Shown: positions 39,957 through 43,023 of the stretch, piece after piece
Numbering within the stretch: the stretch's first letter is position 1
Layout: every line of letters starts with the position of its first letter
Origin: Gammaproteobacteria bacterium
Lineage (GTDB): Bacteria; Gemmatimonadota; Gemmatimonadetes; Longimicrobiales; Gaopeijiaceae
DNA: 43,023 bases
Assembly (NCBI GenBank): GCA_009840525.1
Contig: VXNP01000038.1
Span: forward strand, 1-43,023
Direction: 5' to 3'
Notes under the pieces: generated by a model
Seen by the model: the letters and a program-made list of their open reading frames with translations, nothing else
The model's database searches: none
What the model was told of the DNA's origin: nothing
Made by a program: the position numbers and the translations under genes

Positions 39957-42176
39957 ATGCCGAAGTTGCCGTGTCCGGTCTGCGTCCTGGTTTGCGCGGC
40001 CACCCTTCTCGCTGCTGCCTTGCCCGCCCTGGCGCAGGCGCCGCCGGACGAGACGGATCCGGACTCGACGGCCTTCCTGCTGGATCCCCTGGTGGTGACC
40101 GCGACCCGCTTGGCGACCACCACCGACGAGCTCGCCGTGTCGGTCAACCTGGTGGGGCGGGCCGAACTGCGCGAACAGCCCAACCGCCTCGTCCTCGATG
40201 CCCTCGTCGCCGAGCCCGGCGTGCTGGTGCAGCAGACCACCGCGGGGCAGGGAGCCGCCTTCGTGCGGGCGCTCACCGGCAGCCAGGTGCTCCTGATGGT
40301 CGACGGCGTGCGCCTCAACAACGGCACTTTCCGTCAAGGCCCGAGCCAGTATCTGTCCTCCGTGGATCCGGAGATCATGGAGCGCATGGAGGTGGTGCGC
40401 GGGGCTTCGTCGGCGCTCTACGGCTCCGATGCCATGGGCGGAGTGATCAACGTGATCACCCGGCGCGCCGGAGACCTGCTCGAGCCGGGCGAGAGCTGGG
40501 TGACGGAGGGCTCCTACACCTTCGACGGAGCCACCAGCGGGAGTCGTGCGCGGCTCTCGGCGGCAACGGCCGTGCCGGACTTTCTGTCGGGTCTGGAGCT
40601 CTTCGGAGGCGCCAGCTTCGGCACCTGGTCGCACCTGAAGCCGGGCGGGGGCCTCCCGCCCCAGGACCCTACCGGCTACGACCAGTGGAGCGGCGACCTC
40701 CGCCTCGACCTGCAGGCCACCCGGCGGTTGCGCATCGAGATGGCCGGCCAGCATGCCGAGCAGAGCGATGTCCCGCGCTATGATCGCTACGTCGACTTCC
40801 GGGCTCCGGGAGTGGCCGGAGGAGGAGTGGGACGAAACGCGCGATACCTCTTCGAGCCCCAGGACCGTTCGCTCGCGCGCCTGAAGGGGACGCTGGCCAC
40901 GAGCCGGCCCTGGATATCCACGCTGGACGTCCAGGTGTCGTGGCAGGTGCAGCACGAGGGACGCTCGATCAGGAGCCAGTCGCTCAGGGATGACATCATC
41001 ATGCCCTCGGACCGCGTCCGCTACGTCTCCGACGACGTGCGTTCGGTGGCGCTGGACGTCCAGGGGCAGGCGATACACGGCGATGGCCGCAGCGGCGTGA
41101 CCTACGGGCTGGAAGTGTGGGACAACGTCACCCGCTCGCACGGCCGGGAGGAGAACCTGGCCACGGGCGCGGAGACGCCTTCGTTCCGGCAGAGCGGGGA
41201 GGAGGCCGTTCCCACCGGTCGGTTTCCCGATGGCTCCCGCTTCGGCGGCGCCGCGCTGTACGCCTTCGCCGACGAACCCTGGGGGAGGTTCCGTGTGCAG
41301 TTGGGGGGGCGCGCCAGCACCTATCGTACCACCACGAGGGTCGGCGACGACTTCGGCGGCGATGTGGACTCCCGGGTCGGAAACGTGACCGGCGAGCTCG
41401 GCGTGGTCTACCACCCCGCGCAGGGGGTGTCGCTAAGGGGGCGGGCGGCTCAGGCCTTTCGCGCGCCCAACATCTACGATCTAACCCTGGTCGGAGATGT
41501 CCCCGGCGGCATCGCGCTGCCCAATCCGGAGCTGAGCCCGGAGCGCAGCTACACACTCGAGCTGGGAGCGAGCTGGATTCGAGGTTCGGCGACGGCCGAG
41601 CTGACCGTCTTCCGCATCGGAATCGACGACCTGCTCGAACGCAGCTTCGGGACCTTCCAGGGACAGAGCACCTTCGGACCCGACCTGCTTCCCGTTCTCA
41701 CCATTCAGAACATCGGATCGGCGACCATCGACGGTGTCGAAGGGGGCCTGTCCGCCGGACTCCCCGCCCGCGGGCAGTTGGACCTTGCGGCTTCGTGGAC
41801 CTTGGGAGATGCGGTGGTTGCGCGCGACGGGATGCTCGCGGAGGAGCCGCTCAGCCGCGTGCCCCCGGTGACGCTGTCGTATCGCCTGCGCTGGCCGTGG
41901 TCCCGCGACGAGCGGTCGGGCTGGATCGAGTACTTCGGCAAGGTGGCGGGCGGCCAGGACCGGCTCGGCTTCCGCGATCGGATCGACAGCCGCATCCAGG
42001 AGGGAGGGACGCCCGCGTACCATGTCCACTCCCTTCGGGGAGGCGCGTCCTGGCGGGATCGATTGCGCATCTCCGCCGGGATCGAGAACCTGTTCGACGA
42101 GTTGTATCGCGTTCACGGCTCGGGCATCGACGCCCCCGGCCGGCACCTCTTCGTGCGGCTGGACGTGCGGAGTTGA
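39957..42176 (+). CDS. TonB-dependent outer-membrane receptor, vitamin/siderophore type
   Basis: Seen: 739 residues from ATG at 39957 (AGGAAGAGG about eight bases upstream; ATG at 39936 is the alternative). The signal peptide ends near LPALAQA. The TonB box is FLLDPLVVTATR. The plug has LVLDALVAEPGVLVQQTTAGQGAA, FVRALTGSQVLLMVDGVRLNN and VVRGASSALYGSDAMGGVINVITR. The barrel follows, with FRAPNIYDLTLVGDVPGG and ELSPERSYTLELGASW, and the protein ends LFVRLDVRS. It lacks the carboxypeptidase-regulatory-like domain of the receptor at 6819. It may bind a cobalamin- or siderophore-type ligand; I cannot say which. It is followed by ribonuclease Z after 24 bases. Confidence 0.92.
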   Translation: MPKLPCPVCVLVCAATLLAAALPALAQAPPDETDPDSTAFLLDPLVVTATRLATTTDELAVSVNLVGRAELREQPNRLVLDALVAEPGVLVQQTTAGQGAAFVRALTGSQVLLMVDGVRLNNGTFRQGPSQYLSSVDPEIMERMEVVRGASSALYGSDAMGGVINVITRRAGDLLEPGESWVTEGSYTFDGATSGSRARLSAATAVPDFLSGLELFGGASFGTWSHLKPGGGLPPQDPTGYDQWSGDLRLDLQATRRLRIEMAGQHAEQSDVPRYDRYVDFRAPGVAGGGVGRNARYLFEPQDRSLARLKGTLATSRPWISTLDVQVSWQVQHEGRSIRSQSLRDDIIMPSDRVRYVSDDVRSVALDVQGQAIHGDGRSGVTYGLEVWDNVTRSHGREENLATGAETPSFRQSGEEAVPTGRFPDGSRFGGAALYAFADEPWGRFRVQLGGRASTYRTTTRVGDDFGGDVDSRVGNVTGELGVVYHPAQGVSLRGRAAQAFRAPNIYDLTLVGDVPGGIALPNPELSPERSYTLELGASWIRGSATAELTVFRIGIDDLLERSFGTFQGQSTFGPDLLPVLTIQNIGSATIDGVEGGLSAGLPARGQLDLAASWTLGDAVVARDGMLAEEPLSRVPPVTLSYRLRWPWSRDERSGWIEYFGKVAGGQDRLGFRDRIDSRIQEGGTPAYHVHSLRGGASWRDRLRISAGIENLFDELYRVHGSGIDAPGRHLFVRLDVRS

Positions 42177-42200
42177 CCGGCCCCGCCTCACGCGCGAGAG

Positions 42201-42944
42201 ATGATGCGAGTGACGTTTCTGGGCACTTCGGCAGCGTGTCCGACCGTGCGCCGCAACGTGAGCGCCATCGCCGTGCAGCGGGAGGGCGACCTCATGCTCT
42301 TCGACTGCGGCGAGGGGACCCAGCGCCAGATGATGCGCTACGGCACGGGGTTCTCCGTCTGGGCAGTGTTCATCACGCACATGCATGCCGATCACTTCGT
42401 GGGTGTGACCGGGATGCTGCGCACTATGGCGCTTCAGGGGCGGGACGATCCGTTGCTGCTCACCTGTCCGGTCTCCGGCCGGCGGGTGCTCGAGGATGCC
42501 GTCCACCTCGGGTTCGACCGCCTGAGCTTTCCAGTCGAGGTCCGGGAACTGAAGCCGGGGGACTGCGTCGCCCGGGACGGCTATGAGGTGCGCGCCTTCC
42601 GGGTGAACCACGGCATGCCGGCGCTCGGATACGTGTTGCGCGAGGATGATCGGCGGGGACGGTTCGATGTGGAGCGGGCGCGTGCTCTGGGCGTCCCCGA
42701 AGGACCCGCCTTCGGCCGTCTGCACCGGGGCGAAACGGTGGAGGTCGCAGGGCGGGTGGTCCGGCCGGAAGAGGTCGTGGGACCCGGCCGCCCGGGCAGA
42801 ACGGTGGTCTATACGGGCGACACGCGTCCGGTGCGCTCGACGGTGGAGGTGGCGGCCGGGGCGGACCTGCTCGTCCACGAGTGCACGTTCGCGGGCGGGG
42901 AGTCGGCGCGGGCGCGCGCGACCTTCCACTCCACCGCCGCGGGC
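42201..42944 (+). CDS. rnz: Ribonuclease Z, 3' end lost at the contig end
   Basis: Seen: 248 residues from the first of two tandem ATGs (42201/42204) with no stop before the artefactual tail. The metal motif is FITHMHADHFVGVTG (His60, His62, Asp64, His65). FLGTSAACPTVRRN, LFDCGEGTQRQMM, VVYTGDTRPV, LLVHECTF and FHST all match ribonuclease Z/ElaC, which trims tRNA 3' ends. A full enzyme would go on for about 50 residues with a final His-containing LTHFSSRY-type segment, which is missing. The frame continues beyond 42944 into adapter-like sequence, so residues there are not real. Confidence 0.93.
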
Positions 42945-43023
42945 CTGTATCGTATTCCCATCTCCGAGCCCCCGAGACGGAGAGGTAGGGGGGGTGGGGG
43001 GGGGGTGAGGGATAAAAAATGTT
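42945..43023. other. Adapter and poly-G read-through at the contig end, not genome
   Basis: Bases 42945-42978 align without gaps to the reverse complement of the Illumina Nextera transposase adapter: 29 of 34 positions agree by my own count, including CATCTCCGAGCCC and CGAGAC. After it come a few index-like bases and long G-runs (42988-43007), the usual two-colour poly-G artefact, and a short A-rich end. This part should be trimmed; ribonuclease Z is therefore cut off at 42944. Confidence 0.8.

Noticed and set aside
42979-43023. G-rich, G-quadruplex-like end sequence
   Set aside because: It follows adapter sequence and is best explained as poly-G sequencing artefact.

Overview
This is a 43 kb piece of a high-GC (by eye roughly two thirds G+C), Gram-negative bacterial chromosome, probably a metagenome contig. 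It carries three TonB-dependent outer-membrane receptors, several lipoproteins with LAAC/LSAC-type lipoboxes, twin-arginine signal peptides and tripartite periplasmic transporters. The gene styles recall Gemmatimonadota or a neighbouring high-GC phylum, but no rRNA or other decisive marker is present, so this is only an inference. I see no phage, intact IS element or CRISPR array. The right end (42945-43023) looks like sequencing adapter plus poly-G rather than genome.

Layout. 117-4279: an ABC exporter half-transporter, a small cytosolic subtilase preceded by a nested inverted repeat, and a convergent amino-acid permease. 4374-6748: a low-GC secreted protein that looks foreign, a LOG-like nucleotide-binding protein, an FKBP-type lipoprotein isomerase and a small membrane protein. 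6819-9526: a lipoprotein and TonB receptor pair. 9779-14089: a four-gene polyamine-type ABC importer (ATPase, binding lipoprotein, two permeases). 14252-18892: an NCS2 nucleobase permease with a C-terminal domain resembling a degenerate histidine-kinase-like ATPase, run together with a TRAP transporter (DctP, DctQ, DctM). 18958-21762: a DUF1330 protein and a second TonB receptor. 21952-23378: a wrecked AbiEii toxin gene, a VOC-fold protein and a peroxiredoxin with an in-frame TGA at the catalytic position. 23524-29578: gltB and gltD, the ammonia-assimilating glutamate synthase. 29709-33653: an aldo/keto reductase with a TIGR04076-like partner, then an NhaC antiporter translationally coupled to a metallo-beta-lactamase-fold protein. 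34006-36417: a sulfotransferase and an FAD oxidoreductase. 36565-36647: tRNA-Leu(UAA). 36802-39643: two convergent Tat-exported PLP enzymes separated by a strong hairpin. 39957-42944: a third TonB receptor and a truncated ribonuclease Z.

The standout is the peroxiredoxin at 22812-23378 (minus strand). A conventional gene caller splits it into two ORFs at a TGA that sits exactly where the peroxidatic cysteine belongs. Reading frame, homology, Shine-Dalgarno site and signal peptide all support one 188-residue protein. The protein has no other cysteine, and a perfect 6-bp hairpin with a G as the second base of its loop starts 16 nt after the TGA. This is the arrangement expected of a selenocysteine codon with a bacterial SECIS element, so the window probably encodes an exported selenoprotein peroxiredoxin. 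No selenocysteine machinery genes are present in the window to confirm it.

Functionally the region is dominated by nutrient acquisition (three TonB receptors, a polyamine ABC importer, a nucleobase permease, a TRAP importer, an APC permease) and nitrogen/amino-acid metabolism (GltBD, PLP enzymes), with scattered redox and envelope functions.
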